Source of the DNA: Myxococcales bacterium
GTDB lineage: Bacteria; Myxococcota_A; Polyangia; Haliangiales; Haliangiaceae
Reading direction: 5' to 3'
Assembly (NCBI GenBank): GCA_016707895.1
Contig: JADJGV010000012.1
Span: 280,525 to 344,524, forward strand
DNA length: 64,000 bases
How positions within the stretch are numbered: the stretch's first letter is position 1; each line of letters opens with the position of its first letter. Of this stretch, positions 22,886 through 34,600 are shown one piece after another. A model generated the notes under the pieces. The model was not told the DNA's origin, ran no database searches, and saw nothing but the letters and a program-made list of their open reading frames with translations. Position numbers and translations under genes: made by a program.

Positions 22886-23968
22886 ATGTGTGAAGTCCGG
22901 CTGACCGGCATCAGCAAGCGATACGAGGGCGCCAAGGGCGGCCGCGCGACGATCGAGCGCCTCGACCTGACGTTCCCCTCGGGGGAGCTGGTCGTGATGA
23001 TCGGGCCGTCGGGCTGCGGCAAGTCCACCACCCTGCGCATCGTCGCCGGGCTCGAGGAGCCGACCACGGGATCGGTGTGGATCGACGGCAAGGACGTCAC
23101 CGCGCTGCCGCCGGCGCAGCGCGACCTGGCGATGGTGTTCCAGAGCTACGCGCTCTACCCCCACATGACCGTGTTCGAGAACCTCGCGTTCGCGCTGCGC
23201 ATCCGCCGCGCGCCCGAGGCCGAGATCACCGAGCGGGTGACGACCGTCGCCGAGGCCCTCGGCCTGTCGGCGCTGCTCGAGCGTCGACCCAAGGCGCTGT
23301 CGGGCGGCCAGCGCCAGCGGGTCGCGATCGGCCGCGCGGTGGTGCGCAAGCCCAAGGTGTTCCTGTTCGACGAGCCGCTGTCGAACCTCGACGCCAAGCT
23401 GCGCGGCGAGATGCGCCGCGAGATCGCCCGCATCCACAAGGACGCCGGCACCACCTCGCTGTACGTGACCCACGATCAGATCGAGGCGATGACCTTGGCC
23501 GATCGCATCGTCGTCTTGCGCGACGGCGACGTGCAGCAGATCGGCTCGCCGCTCGAGATCTACCAGCGCCCGGCCAACCGCTTCGTCGCCGGCTTCTTCG
23601 GCACCCCGACGATGAACTTCCTGTCGGCGGCGGTCGAGAGCGAGGGCGGCGGCCGCAAGGCGCGTGGGCTGGGCTTCGCGGTGCCGGTGCCCGGCCCCGC
23701 CGACCTGGGTGGCGAGGTGGTGCTCGGCATCCGCCCCGAGGACGTCAGCCTCGAGCCCGGCGGCGATCGGGTCGCCCTGCCCGGCGCGGTGACGCTGCGC
23801 GAGGTGCTGGGCGCCGAGGTCGTGCTGCACGTGACCTCGCCGGCCGGCGACGTGACCGTGCGGGCGCCGGCCCAGACCCCGGCCCGCGCCGGCGACGCGG
23901 TCACCGTCTACCTCGATCCCTCGGCGCTCCACTGGTTCGACGCCCAGAGTCAGGTCCGCGCCGCGTGA
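22886..23968 (+). CDS. Sugar ABC transporter ATP-binding protein (MalK/UgpC type)
   Basis: A 360-residue ATPase. ATG 22886 opens the canonical N-terminus (VRLTGISKRYEG). Walker A GPSGCGKST, Q-loop VFQSYALYPHMTVFEN, signature LSGGQRQR, Walker B VFLFDEPLSNLDAKLR and H-loop VTHDQ are all intact. The C-terminal ~110 residues contain the OB-fold (TOBE) regulatory domain of MalK-like proteins (VVLGIRPEDVSLEPGG). It is the first of four overlapping genes that make a complete carbohydrate importer; the 3' overlap with the next gene is GTGA. Confidence 0.94.
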   Translation: MCEVRLTGISKRYEGAKGGRATIERLDLTFPSGELVVMIGPSGCGKSTTLRIVAGLEEPTTGSVWIDGKDVTALPPAQRDLAMVFQSYALYPHMTVFENLAFALRIRRAPEAEITERVTTVAEALGLSALLERRPKALSGGQRQRVAIGRAVVRKPKVFLFDEPLSNLDAKLRGEMRREIARIHKDAGTTSLYVTHDQIEAMTLADRIVVLRDGDVQQIGSPLEIYQRPANRFVAGFFGTPTMNFLSAAVESEGGGRKARGLGFAVPVPGPADLGGEVVLGIRPEDVSLEPGGDRVALPGAVTLREVLGAEVVLHVTSPAGDVTVRAPAQTPARAGDAVTVYLDPSALHWFDAQSQVRAA

Positions 23969-25149
23969 TCCGCGGGCTGGCCATAGCGGCGCTGTGTGCG
24001 ACGGCCGCCGCCTGTGGGCGCAGCGACGCCGCGGTCACGGTGTGGCACGCCTACGACAAGGACGAGCGGGTCGCGATCGAGGCGCTGGCCGCCGACTGGA
24101 ACGCGAGCCACCCCGAGCGCCAGGTCGAGCTGGTGGCGATGCCGTACGACGGCTTCGGCGACAAGCTCGGCAGCGCGATCCCCAACGGCAACGGCCCGGA
24201 CCTGTTCCTGTACTCGCAGGATCGCCTGGGCGACTGGACCGCGGCCGGCGTGCTCGAGCCGATCGAGTTCTGGATCGACGACGCCACCGCGGCGCGGTAC
24301 ACGCCCGAGGCGCTGGCCAGCCTGGCCTACCACGACGCGCTGTGGGGCCTGCCGGTGGCGGTCAAGTCGCTGGCGCTGTACGTGCGCACCGATCTGGTGG
24401 CGACGCCGCCGCGGACCACCGACGAGCTGCTCGCGATGGCGCCGGCGCTGACCGCGCGCGGCATCTTCGCGCTGGCCTACCCGGTCGACGATCTCTACGC
24501 CCACGCGCCGTGGCTGCACGGCTTCGGCGGCCGCGCGATGGACGGCGACACCCCGACCATCGCCACCGCCGAGGCGGTCGCCGCCGCGGCGTTCGCGCGC
24601 GAGCTGGTGCAGCGCAAGGTGGTGCCCGCCGAGGCCGACGCCGCGCTGACCGCGACCCTGTTCGCCGAGGGCAAGGCGGCGATGGCGATCTCCGGGCCGT
24701 GGTTCATCGCCGACATCCCCGCCGGCGTGCCGTACACGATCACGACCTTGCCGACGGTGAGCGCCACCGGGCTGGCCGCCGCGCCGTACCTCGGCACCGA
24801 GGGCATCCTGATGAGCGCGCGGGCCCGCGACAAGGACGCGGCGATCGCGGTGGCGCTGGCGTTCACCAGCGACGCGGCCGCCGCGCTGCGCGCCGAGCGC
24901 GCCGGCCAGGTGGTGCCCAACCCCGCCGCCTACCGCGGGGCGCTGGCCGACGCTCCGCGGCTCGCGGCGTTCCGGCGCCAGCTGGCGCACACCGTGCCGA
25001 TGCCGGTGTCGCCGGCGATGCGCGCGGTGTGGACGCCGTACAAGAACGCGCTGGGCCAGGTGGTGAGCGGCGCCGCCAGCCCGGCCGCCGCGCTCGAGAA
25101 GGCCGCGGCCGACATCGCCACCTACGCCCGCACCGAGGGCGCGCGATGA
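23965..25149 (+). CDS. Sugar ABC transporter substrate-binding lipoprotein (MalE type)
   Basis: A 394-residue protein starting with GTG 23965, which overlaps the TGA of the ATPase gene. The signal peptide ends AAAC at about residue 15, so it is lipid-anchored. The mature domain has the cluster 1 solute-binding hallmarks: VTVWHAYDKDER near the N-terminus, NGNGPDLFLYSQDRLGDW, ALWGLPVAVKSLALYV and AAMAISGPWFIADI. These match maltose/multiple-sugar binding proteins. Substrate specificity cannot be read from the sequence. It overlaps the permease start (ATGA). Confidence 0.92.
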   Translation: MIRGLAIAALCATAAACGRSDAAVTVWHAYDKDERVAIEALAADWNASHPERQVELVAMPYDGFGDKLGSAIPNGNGPDLFLYSQDRLGDWTAAGVLEPIEFWIDDATAARYTPEALASLAYHDALWGLPVAVKSLALYVRTDLVATPPRTTDELLAMAPALTARGIFALAYPVDDLYAHAPWLHGFGGRAMDGDTPTIATAEAVAAAAFARELVQRKVVPAEADAALTATLFAEGKAAMAISGPWFIADIPAGVPYTITTLPTVSATGLAAAPYLGTEGILMSARARDKDAAIAVALAFTSDAAAALRAERAGQVVPNPAAYRGALADAPRLAAFRRQLAHTVPMPVSPAMRAVWTPYKNALGQVVSGAASPAAALEKAAADIATYARTEGAR

Positions 25150-26726
25150 AGGCCGGCGATCTGCGCCGGGCGCTGCGCGACGCGCTGCTCGTCGGCGCGC
25201 TGCTGTGGATCGCCGTCACGGCCGCGTTCGTGCGCGACCGCAACAAGGACGCGACCCAGCGCGCGCTGCGCCACGCCCAGGCCGCGGCCGAGCTGGTCGC
25301 GATCGGCGACACCCCGCCGACCCCGACCGCGGCCGCCGCGATCGTCGGCGCGCCGGTGGCGTCGAAGCAGCACGGCTTCTTGCGCCGGCGGGTCGCGCAC
25401 ACCGCGGCCGGCGAGCGCCCGCTCGGCGGGCCGACCGCGCCCGCGGTCGACAAGCTGCTCTACGACGCCGCCGGCCGCTACGACAAGGACGGCCCGTTCG
25501 TCGCGATGCTGTCCGACGGCAGCGAGCGCGCGGTGGCGGCGGTGGCGACCGCCCGCGGCCCGGCCATCGCGATCACCGCCGGCCCCGAGCCCCGGGCGCC
25601 GGTGCCGTGGCTCGCGGTGCTCGGCCACCTCGGCCTGATGCTGGTGCTGGTCGGCGTCGGCGCGGTGCTCGGCGGCCGGGCCCGCGGCGTCGGCGTCGCG
25701 CTGGGTCTGGCGACCTGGGCGTTCCCGGCGTACTTCGCCGGCGGCCCCGGCCTGGCGCTGGCGATGCTCGCGGTGGCCGCCGCCGCCGGCTGGGCCCACG
25801 CCACCGGCGCCACCGATCGCGCGATCGCCAGCGTGCGCGCGCACAAGGTCGCGCTGTCGTTCCTGGCGCCGGCCGGCGTCGCGATGATCGTGCTGGTCGT
25901 GGTGCCGTTCGCGGTCGGCCTGGCGCTCGGCTTCTACGATCACCACCACGGCCGCTGGACCTTCGTCGGGTTGGCCAACTTCAAGCGCATCCTCACCGGC
26001 GACGGCCACGCGCTGTCCGACCCGCTGAACTTCTGGTTCATCCTCGGCGTGACGCTGGCGTGGACGTTCGTCAACGTCATGCTGCACGTGCTGTTCGGCA
26101 CGCTGTTCGCGCTGATCCTGCGCCAGCCGTGGCTCAAGGCCCGGGGGCTGTGGCGGGTGCTCTTGATCGTGCCGTGGGCGGTGCCCAACTACATCACCGC
26201 GCTGATCTGGAAGGGCATGTTCGCCGGCGAGTACGGCGCGGTGAACTCGATCCTGTCGGGGCTCGGCCTCGATCGGGTGTCGTGGTTCTCGTCGTGGGCC
26301 ACGGCGTTCTCGGCCAACGTCGCCACCAACACCTGGCTCGGCTTCCCGTTCATGATGGTGGTGGCGCTGGGCGCGCTCGAGTCGATCCCCAAGGAGCTCG
26401 AGGAGGCGGCCGAGGTGGACGGCGCGTCGAGCTGGCAGCGGTTCAAGGAGATCACCCTGCCCCACCTCAAGCCGGCGCTGGGCCCGGCGATCGTGCTGGG
26501 GTCGATCTGGACCTTCAACATGTTCAACGTCATCGCGCTGGTCTCCGGCGGCAAGCCCGGCGGCTCGACCGACATCCTGGTCACCGACGCCTACCGCTGG
26601 GCGTTCGAGCGCGGCGAGCAGTACGGGATGGCCGCAGCGATGGGCACGATCATCTTCCTCTTGCTGCTGGGCTGGACGTTGATCGGCCGCGGCCTGACCA
26701 AGGGCGACGAGGAGGCCCGGCCATGA
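25146..26726 (+). CDS. Sugar ABC transporter permease, MalF type with long N-terminal extension
   Basis: A 526-residue permease; ATG 25146 overlaps the binding-protein stop (ATGA). The first ~190 residues are unusual: one membrane span (LLVGALLWIAVTAAFV), a ~130-residue Ala-rich segment that reads like a small extracytoplasmic domain, then three further spans. The permease core follows, with the EAA loop EAAEVDGASSWQRFKEITLPHLKPALGP (about residues 419-446) that docks on the ATPase. MalF of enteric bacteria also has a periplasmic domain (P2), but it is placed differently. Core residues match the MalF/UgpA family. Confidence 0.9.
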   Translation: MKAGDLRRALRDALLVGALLWIAVTAAFVRDRNKDATQRALRHAQAAAELVAIGDTPPTPTAAAAIVGAPVASKQHGFLRRRVAHTAAGERPLGGPTAPAVDKLLYDAAGRYDKDGPFVAMLSDGSERAVAAVATARGPAIAITAGPEPRAPVPWLAVLGHLGLMLVLVGVGAVLGGRARGVGVALGLATWAFPAYFAGGPGLALAMLAVAAAAGWAHATGATDRAIASVRAHKVALSFLAPAGVAMIVLVVVPFAVGLALGFYDHHHGRWTFVGLANFKRILTGDGHALSDPLNFWFILGVTLAWTFVNVMLHVLFGTLFALILRQPWLKARGLWRVLLIVPWAVPNYITALIWKGMFAGEYGAVNSILSGLGLDRVSWFSSWATAFSANVATNTWLGFPFMMVVALGALESIPKELEEAAEVDGASSWQRFKEITLPHLKPALGPAIVLGSIWTFNMFNVIALVSGGKPGGSTDILVTDAYRWAFERGEQYGMAAAMGTIIFLLLLGWTLIGRGLTKGDEEARP

Positions 26727-27577
26727 GCGTGCGCCGTCCCAAGCTGCCGATCGTGATCGGCGTCCACGCCTTGCTCGCGGTGGCGACGATGGCGGTCCTG
26801 TACCCGGTGATGCTGGTGGTGAAGAAGGCGTTCGAGCCCGGCCGCCAGTTCGCGCTGTCGCCGTCGCCGATCCCCAAGCACGTCACGCTCGAGCACTTCC
26901 GCGCCCTCCTGTCGGCGCGCGGCAGCCACGGCCAGCTGGCGTTCCTGCAGCACACCGTCAGCTCGCTGGCGGTGGCGATCGCGACCACCGTGGTCGGCAT
27001 CGCGCTGTCGTGCACCGCCGCCTACGCGCTGTCGCGGTTCCGCTTCCCCGGCCGCAAGACCGCGCTCACCAGCTTCCTGGTGGTGCAGATGTTCCCGGCG
27101 TCGCTGCTGATGATCCCGCTGTACGTGCTGTTGCACGAGCTGGGGCTGCTCAACTCGCTGTCGGGCCTGGTGCTGGTCTACTCGACCACCGCGATCCCGT
27201 TCTGCGTGTGGACGCTCAAGGGCTACTTCGACAGCCTGCCGCGCGAGCTGTTCGAGGCGGCGCGGGTCGACGGCGCCGGCCCGATCCGGATCTTCTGGAC
27301 CATCGTCTTGCCGCTGGCCCGGCCCGGCATCGCGGTCACCGCGCTGTTCTCGTTCATGACCGCGTGGAACGAGTTCATCCTGGCGTCGACGTTCCTGACC
27401 GACGAGGGCAAGTACACGCTGCCGGTGATGCTCAAGTCGTCGGTCGGCCAGTTCTCGGCCGACTGGGGCCAGTTCGCCGCCGGCGCGCTGCTCACCAGCC
27501 TGCCGGTCATGGCGCTGTTCTACGTCGTGCAGAAGTACCTGGTCGGCGGCCTCACCGCCGGCGCGGTCAAGGGCTGA
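26723..27577 (+). CDS. Sugar ABC transporter permease, MalG type
   Basis: A 284-residue permease with ATG at 26723, overlapping the MalF stop by four bases (ATGA). About six membrane spans are visible. The EAA loop is ARVDGAGPIRIFWTIVLPLARPGI (about residues 180-204), matching the MalG/UgpE family. The end SLPVMALFYVVQKYLVGGLTAGAVKG is the typical C-terminus. Together the four genes make a complete importer. The recJ gene on the other strand stops 47 bp away. Confidence 0.93.
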   Translation: MSVRRPKLPIVIGVHALLAVATMAVLYPVMLVVKKAFEPGRQFALSPSPIPKHVTLEHFRALLSARGSHGQLAFLQHTVSSLAVAIATTVVGIALSCTAAYALSRFRFPGRKTALTSFLVVQMFPASLLMIPLYVLLHELGLLNSLSGLVLVYSTTAIPFCVWTLKGYFDSLPRELFEAARVDGAGPIRIFWTIVLPLARPGIAVTALFSFMTAWNEFILASTFLTDEGKYTLPVMLKSSVGQFSADWGQFAAGALLTSLPVMALFYVVQKYLVGGLTAGAVKG

Positions 27578-27586
27578 CCGGGCGGC

Positions 27587-27622
27587 GGGATCGGGGTCGG
27601 GGGGATCGGGATCGGGATCGGG
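27587..27622. repeat. Short GGGATC-rich tandem repeat between malG and recJ stops
   Basis: The 36 bases 27587-27622 consist of G runs (GGGG, GGGGGG, GGG, GGG) separated by GATC/TC. It is a short-unit repeat with G-quadruplex potential on the plus strand, located between two converging stops, where it could slow or end transcription from both sides. No hairpin terminator is visible there. Confidence 0.55.
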
Positions 27623-27623
27623 A

Positions 27624-29339
<1,716 letters not shown>

Positions 29340-29405
29340 CCTAGGCGGCCGGTCTGACAGTCCGGCGGGGCGCGGTCTCGTCGGGGACTGCGCGTCCGTA
29401 CAGGT

Positions 29406-31451
29406 CTACTTCTTGCGCGGCGCGGTCGGCTTGCTGGTCTGCGCCCGGGTGTCGCCGGACTGCTGGGTCCCGACGGCGGGCTCGTTGGCGACCGGCTGCT
29501 GCGACCCGAGATCGGCCGACGGTCCCTGCGCGGGCGCCTGGGCCGGCGCCGACGGCTTGCTGGGCGCCTGCTGCTGCGGTGGCTGCTGCGTCGGCGTCTG
29601 CTGCTGCGGCGGCTGCGGCGGCGGCGTCTGCTGCGGCGGCGGCGCGCCGGGCGACACGGCGTCGGGCGTCAGGTCTTGCTTGCCCGGCGGCGGCGGCTTG
29701 CGCTGGTTGCGCGGCGGCCTGGCGCCGCCCGTCGTCGGGCCCGGGTCCTTGCCGATCACCGGCGGCGGCGCGAGCACCGCGCCGGCCCGCGACTCGACCC
29801 AGCCGCCGTCGCTGGTGACCAGCGCGACCCGGACCAGCGGCGCCGGCGGCGACCACGCGGTCGCGTCGATCGTGCAGCGGCCGTCGGCGAAGGTGTACTT
29901 GACGCGCTCCTTGCGCAGCTCGAGCACGTCGCCGGTCGGGCGGTAGACGTACTCGGCGCGCAGCGGGACGTTGCACGACGGCTCGTCGGGCGCCTCCTCG
30001 GCGACGAACGGCTCGCTGGCGGTGAACATCACCGTGCCCGGCGCGCTCGGCGCGAACGCGAAGAACCGCAGGAACTCGCGGCGCTCGGTCGGCGACCGCA
30101 TCCGGAACCCGGCGACCTGCTCGCCCTGGCGCTCGAACCCGCGCAGCTCGCCGCCGGGCAGGCGCCACAGGCCGGCGAAGCCGTCGGCCACCGCCAGATC
30201 GACCCGCAGCTCGCGCCGCTGGTCGTCGACGGTGATCTGCCGGGCCACCGCGACGTAGCCCGGCCGCGACAGCTCGAGCGCGATCGTCTCGCCGGGCGTG
30301 ACCGCCAGCGCGAGCGGGGTCTCGCCGACGCGCTGGCCGCCGCGGACGACGACCGCGCCAGCCGGGTTGGTGACGATCGTCAGCTCGGCGCGCGCCGGCT
30401 CGACCCGCCGCGCCGCTGGCGACGGCCCGCCGCCGCGCCCGAGCAGCACCACCGCGCCGCCGGCGAACACCACCGCCGCGCCGGCCGCGCCGATCCACCA
30501 GCCGCGCGGGGCCGCGCCCGCGACGCGCTTGCCGGCCAGCGCCGCGGCCAGCTCGTCGACCAGCGCCTGCGCGGTCGGCGGCCGCGCCGTCGGATCCTTG
30601 GCCAGCGCCCGCGCGAACACGCGATCGAGCCCGGCCGGCAACGCCGCGCCGGCCGCGGTGGTGACCGACGGCACCGCGCCGCGGAAGTGCTGCTCCATCA
30701 TCGCCGGCAGGCTCGGCGCGTGGAACGGCGGCTTGCCGGTCAACAGCTCGAAGGCGAGCACCCCGAGCGCGTAGCGATCCGACGCCGCGCTCGCGCCGTC
30801 GGCGGTCCACTGCTCCGGGGCCATGTACGCCGGCGTGCCGAGCCAGCTGCCCTGCCCGGTCAGCGTCGCGACCTCGGCGCCTTGCGCGTCGGCCACCAGC
30901 TTCGCGATGCCGAAGTCGAGCACGTGCGCGGTCGGCCGATCGGCGGGCCCGGTCAGGACGACGTTGTCGGGCTTGAGATCGCGGTGCACGACGCCCTTGG
31001 CGTGCGCCGCGTCGAGCGCCGCCGCCACCTGGCCCAGGATCGCCAGCGCCCGCGGCGGCGCCACCGCGCCGCGCGCCACCACCGCCCGCAGCGCCTCGCC
31101 GTCCAGCAGGTCCATCACCAGGTACAGCCGGCCGTCGTCGAGGCGGCCCAGCGCGAACACGTCGACCACGTTGGCGTGATCGATCTGGTTCACGGCGCGC
31201 GCCTCGCGCATGAAGCGCTCGGCGGCCTCGGGCCGCGCCGCCAGCTCGCGGCGCAGCACCTTGATCGCCACCTTCTTGCCGATCACCGGGTGGTGGCCCG
31301 CGTAGACCTCGCCCATCCCGCCGACGCCGATCGGTCGCTCGATCACGTAGTCACCGGCGCGCGTGCCCGCGGCCAGCGGCGCGTCGGCGCCGGCGCGCAG
31401 CGGCTCGCCAGCGGGCACCGTCGGCCCCAGGCCCTCGATCTCGGCCGTCAT
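29406..31451 (-). CDS. Ser/Thr protein kinase with PEGA domain and Pro/Gln-rich tail
   Basis: A 681-residue kinase. Glycine loop IGVGGMGEVYAG, ATP-binding VAIKVL, catalytic HRDLKPDN, metal DFGIAK, and activation segment GTPAYMAPEQW are intact (residues about 40-215), so it is an active Hanks-type (PknB-like) kinase. A single membrane span (WWIGAAGAAVVFAGGAVVLL, about 320-340) is followed by a PEGA domain (AELTIVTNPAGAVVVRGGQRVGETPLALAVTPGE). Further sensory sequence with Cys pairs follows, then a long Pro/Gln tail and a Lys-rich end. The outer part probably senses the envelope. Its start is divergent (154 bp) from the first giant repeat lipoprotein. Confidence 0.92.
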   Translation of the reverse strand: MTAEIEGLGPTVPAGEPLRAGADAPLAAGTRAGDYVIERPIGVGGMGEVYAGHHPVIGKKVAIKVLRRELAARPEAAERFMREARAVNQIDHANVVDVFALGRLDDGRLYLVMDLLDGEALRAVVARGAVAPPRALAILGQVAAALDAAHAKGVVHRDLKPDNVVLTGPADRPTAHVLDFGIAKLVADAQGAEVATLTGQGSWLGTPAYMAPEQWTADGASAASDRYALGVLAFELLTGKPPFHAPSLPAMMEQHFRGAVPSVTTAAGAALPAGLDRVFARALAKDPTARPPTAQALVDELAAALAGKRVAGAAPRGWWIGAAGAAVVFAGGAVVLLGRGGGPSPAARRVEPARAELTIVTNPAGAVVVRGGQRVGETPLALAVTPGETIALELSRPGYVAVARQITVDDQRRELRVDLAVADGFAGLWRLPGGELRGFERQGEQVAGFRMRSPTERREFLRFFAFAPSAPGTVMFTASEPFVAEEAPDEPSCNVPLRAEYVYRPTGDVLELRKERVKYTFADGRCTIDATAWSPPAPLVRVALVTSDGGWVESRAGAVLAPPPVIGKDPGPTTGGARPPRNQRKPPPPGKQDLTPDAVSPGAPPPQQTPPPQPPQQQTPTQQPPQQQAPSKPSAPAQAPAQGPSADLGSQQPVANEPAVGTQQSGDTRAQTSKPTAPRKK

Positions 31452-31605
31452 GCCCCCACATCGTAGCGTGCGTCACGCCGTGGTGCGCGGAGATCGGTCG
31501 CGTGCGACGGTTTACCGACGCCAGCCTGCGTGCCACGATGCGCCGGTTACGCTGGGCTGGACGCGTGGAGCGCGTCCGCCGGTTCTCCTAGCCTCGAGGT
31601 CGCGC

Positions 31606-34600
31606 ATGCAGTTCGTCGGTTCGCGCTCGCTTCGCTTCGCCCTCACGCTCGGGCTCGCGCTGGCCTGGTTGACCGCCTGCGCGGTCGACAGCCCCACGTT
31701 CACCGGCATGATCGACGCCGCCGACGGCGACGCCGGCACCACCGACGGCGGCGGCGACGAGGTCTCGCTGGCGGTGTCCAAGATCGGCACCGCCGGCGGC
31801 ACCGTCTCGTCGAACCCGGGCGGCATCGACTGCGGCGCCACCTGCACGGCCAGCTTCCCGCGCGGCGCGATGGTGACGCTGACCGCCATGCCCGACGCCG
31901 ACGCCGCGTTCGCCGGCTGGACCGGCGCGTGCGTCGGCAACGCGCCCACCTGCACCGTCACGCTCGACGCCGCGACCACCGTCACCGCGACGTTCAACGT
32001 CGCTCAGTACCTCGTCACCGTCGATCTCACCGGCTCGGGCGTCGGCTCCGTGGCCGCCGCCGCCGCCGGCATCGGCTGCCCGACCGCGTGCGAGACCCAG
32101 GTGGCGCACGGCACCCAGCTGCGCCTGACCGCCGCCGCCGATCCGGGCTCCGAGTTCGTCGGCTGGACCGTCAGCGGCGGCGGCACACCGTGCGCCGGCA
32201 CCGGCGCGTGCGTCACCACCGTGACCGGCGCGACGACGATCGTCGCCACCTTCGCGCGCAACCAGTCGCTCGAGGTCACGCGATCCGGCAACGGCAACGG
32301 CACCGTGACCTCGGCGCCGACCGGCATCAACTGCGGCGCCGATTGCAGCGAGCAGTTCCCGCCGGCCTCGAGCGTCACGCTCACCGCGACCCCGGCCGCC
32401 GACTCGAACTTCGTCGGCTGGACCGGCGGCGGCTGCGCCGGCACCGGCCCCTGCACCGTCGTCGTCAGCGGCGCCACGCTGGTCACCGCCGAGTTCGCGC
32501 TCAAGCAGTACACGCTGACCGTGACCAAGGCCGGCCTGGGCGCCGGCACCGTGGCGTCGACGCCGGCCGGCGTCAACTGCGGCGCCACCTGCGGCGCGCA
32601 GTTCAACGCCGGCACCGTGATCACGCTGACCGCGTCGCCCACCGCCGGCTCGGTGTTCGCCGGCTGGTCGGGCGGCGGCTGCACCGGCACCGCGTCGTGC
32701 ATGGTCGCGCTCGCCGGCGCCACCACCGTCACCGCCACGTTCAGCCCCATCCTGCACACGCTGACCGTGCTGCGCAGCGGCGCCGGCGCCGGCACCGTCG
32801 TGTCGTCGCCGGCCGGCGTCAGCTGCGGCGCCGACTGCACCGAGGACTTCGCCCAGGGCGCGATGGTGACGCTGACCGCCACGCCCAACGCCGGCTCGAC
32901 CTTCGTCGGCTGGAGCGGCGCCGCCTGCACCGGCACCGGCGCCTGCGCGATCACCATGTCGGCCGCGGCGACCGTCACCGCGATGTTCACCGCCACCCAG
33001 GTGACGTTGACGATCGCCAAGGCGGGCACCGGCACCGGCAGCGTCTCGTCGAGCCCCGCCGGGATCGCCTGCGGCGCCGACTGCAGCGAGCCCTACGCCG
33101 TCGGCACCGGCGTGACGCTGTCGGCCGCGGCCAACGCCGGCTCGACGTTCGCCGGCTGGAGCGGCGGCGGCTGCACCGGCACCGGCACCTGCACCGTCGC
33201 GATGGCGATGGCGACCACCGTCACCGCCACGTTCACCCTCGACACCTTCCCGGTCACCGTCAGCAAGGCCGGTACCGGCGCCGGCACCGTCACGTCGACG
33301 CCAGCCGGCATCAACTGCGGCGCCGACTGCGCCGAAACCTGGGCCTACGGCACCGCCGTCACGCTCACCGCGGCGCCGAGCGCCGGCTCGACGTTCACCG
33401 GCTGGAGCGGCGGCGGCTGCACCGGCACCGGCACCTGCGCGCTCACCGTCGCCGCGTCGACCGCGGTCACCGCGACCTTCGCGATCAACAGCTACACGCT
33501 GACCGCCGCCAAGACCGGCGCCGGCGGAGGCACCGTCACCTCGTCGCCGGCCGGCATCAGCTGCGGCGCCGATTGCACCGAGTCGATCACCCACGGCGCG
33601 ATGGTCACGCTGACCGCGACGCCCGCCGGCGGCTCGATCTTCAGCGGCTGGTCGGGCGGCGGCTGCGCCGGCACCGGCTCGTGCGTCGTGACGGTCACCG
33701 CCGCGACCACCGTCACCGGCGCCTTCGCGCTGGCGCCGTTCGCGCTCACCGTGAGCAAGGCCGGCACCGGGGCGGGCACCGTCACCTCGAGCCCCGCCGG
33801 CATCAACTGCGGCGCCGACTGCACCGAGCCCTACACGAACGGCACGTCGGTCACGCTGACCGCGACCCCGACCGCCGGCTCGACGTTCGCCGGCTGGAGC
33901 GGCGGTGGCTGCACCGGCACCGGCACGTGCACCGTCTCGATCACCGCGGCGATCAGCGTCACCGCGACGTTCACGCTCAACACCTACCCGCTCGGCGTCA
34001 CCAAGGCCGGCACCGGCGCCGGCACCGTGACCTCGAGCCCCGCCGGCATCTCCTGCGGCGGCACCTGCTCGGCCAACTTCGGCCACGGCACCACCGTCAC
34101 GCTGACCGCCGCGCCGACCGCCGGCTCGAGCTTCGCCGGCTGGAGCGGCGCCGGCTGCTCGGGCACCGGCACCTGCGCGGTCACGGTCACCGCCGCGGCC
34201 TCGGTCACCGCCACCTTCACGCTCAACACCTACCCGCTCACCGTCACCAAGGGCGGCACCGGCTACGCCACGATCACCTCGAGCCCCGCCGGCATCTCCT
34301 GCGGCGCCACCTGCTCGGCCAGCTTCGGCCACGGCACCACCGTCACGCTCACGGCGACGGCCACCATCGGGTCGACCTTCACCGGCTGGAGCGGCGCCGG
34401 CTGTAGCGGCACGGGCACCTGCACCGTCGCGATGACGGCCGCGGCGTCGGTCACCGCGAACATCGCGATCAACAGCTACACGCTGGCCGTCGCCCTGGCC
34501 GGCAGCGGCGCCGGCACCGTCACCTCGACCCCCGCCGGCATCAGCTGCGGCGCCGACTGCGCCGAGACCGTCGGCCACGGCACGGCGCTGACGCTGTCGG

